64,000 bases of DNA from Chamaecrista fasciculata (taxonomy: Eukaryota > Streptophyta > Magnoliopsida > Fabales > Fabaceae). Location of the stretch: NCBI GenBank assembly GCA_003254925.1, contig QANZ01053957.1, forward strand, positions 41,018-105,017, written 5' to 3'. Below the pieces are notes generated by a model that was given only the letters and a program-made list of their open reading frames with translations, did not search any database and was not told where the DNA came from. Position numbers and translations under genes: made by a program. The first letter of the stretch is position 1. Every line of letters starts with the position of its first letter. Positions 63,478-64,000 of this stretch are shown here, piece after piece.

Positions 63478-64000
63478 GAAAATGAATGCATTGCCTTGCG
63501 CAATAGTCTTCCGTTGTAGCACTTGTCCATGATGCAAAGCAATATGGAATTTTGCCACATATTTTCTTGATTGCACCATAGGCTTACATCTTGGTACAAT
63601 GTTATGATGCACATCTTGCATAGCAAGTGATAAAGTTATGCATCATCGTAGTGCATTAGCATTGTCATAACAATGTCATTTAGGGAAGTAGATCTTTTTT
63701 GACAAAAAAAAACAAAAGAAAAGTAGATCTTTTATATGGTGTACAATTTATGCATTATAGAAAGAGAATGAAAGAGGTTGAGGGAGAAGTGTGAGTCTTA
63801 TTGTTATTTTCTCTCTTTAATTCTTTATTTCTCTCTTTAAACCGCATGAAAATGTACAAAAATTAGACCACAAAAATCCAAATTTGTCATTTAACGCTTT
63901 TTCTACCTCTCTCCAACCCCTTTCTAATGGGTCTATCAAACTGGACATATATGGGTCAAAAAAGTTGAACTAAAATTCGGCCCTTGGAATTAATATTGTT
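63478..64000. other. Right edge of window, nothing recognised
   Basis: No reading frame, RNA gene or terminal repeat was seen. Confidence 0.35.

Overview
The window is nuclear DNA from a eudicot plant. The evidence is GT-AG introns, a GLIP-type GDSL lipase gene structure, plant-type Helitron, CACTA, MULE, hAT, copia and LINE sequences, TTTAGGG-like repeats, a plant tRNA gene and high AT content. I cannot name the species. The region is transposon-dominated and gene-poor. The recognisable non-transposon genes are a tRNA-Val(UAC) gene and two parts of GDSL esterase/lipase genes.

Layout. 1-2.7 kb is the 5' end of an LTR retrotransposon on the minus strand: a 2.3-kb LTR, an initiator-Met primer site, and an interior that leaves the window. 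2.9-3.9 kb is an acidic ORF with one stop. 4.5-6.3 kb is a long-armed inverted-repeat element carrying telomere-like repeats. The tRNA gene is at 6.66 kb. 7.2-13.9 kb holds MULE and hAT miniature elements and a 107-bp tandem repeat. 14.1-24.6 kb is a degenerate 10.5-kb Helitron (PIF1-type helicase plus RPA70-like gene) with a CACTA end and another element nested inside. 24.6-26 kb is a Pack-MULE with a captured receptor-kinase fragment, itself nested in another fold-back element. 28-30.5 kb is a three-level nest with an intact GRF zinc-finger gene at its core. 33.1-34 kb is a Pack-MULE with a leucine-rich-repeat extensin fragment. 37.4-38.3 kb is another MULE with unidentified captured sequence. 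39-40 kb has GDSL exons 1-2. 42.5-44.6 kb is a solo LTR containing a 799-N gap. 44.7-51.1 kb is a LINE fragment split by a complete but dead copia element. 52.5-54.8 kb has GDSL exons 3-5. 56-58.2 kb is a 5'-truncated LINE with an intact target-site duplication. The rest is AT-rich DNA with small fold-back elements.

The main theme is a series of fold-back Mutator-like elements. Their ends resemble GGTTAAAGTGCAC, GGGTAAATTACAC or GAGTAAA, and most have readable 9-bp target duplications. Three carry recognisable host-gene sequence: a receptor-like kinase, an LRX protein and a GRF zinc-finger protein. The duplications allow insertion order to be read in several nests. The two GDSL parts are on the same strand and split at the same intron. 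Together they would make one complete protein of about 376 residues, but their order along the strand is reversed (exons 3-5 lie upstream of exons 1-2). Either two tandem genes have very large second introns, or both copies are broken.

All identifications are by eye from sequence and remembered family features; no database search was run.
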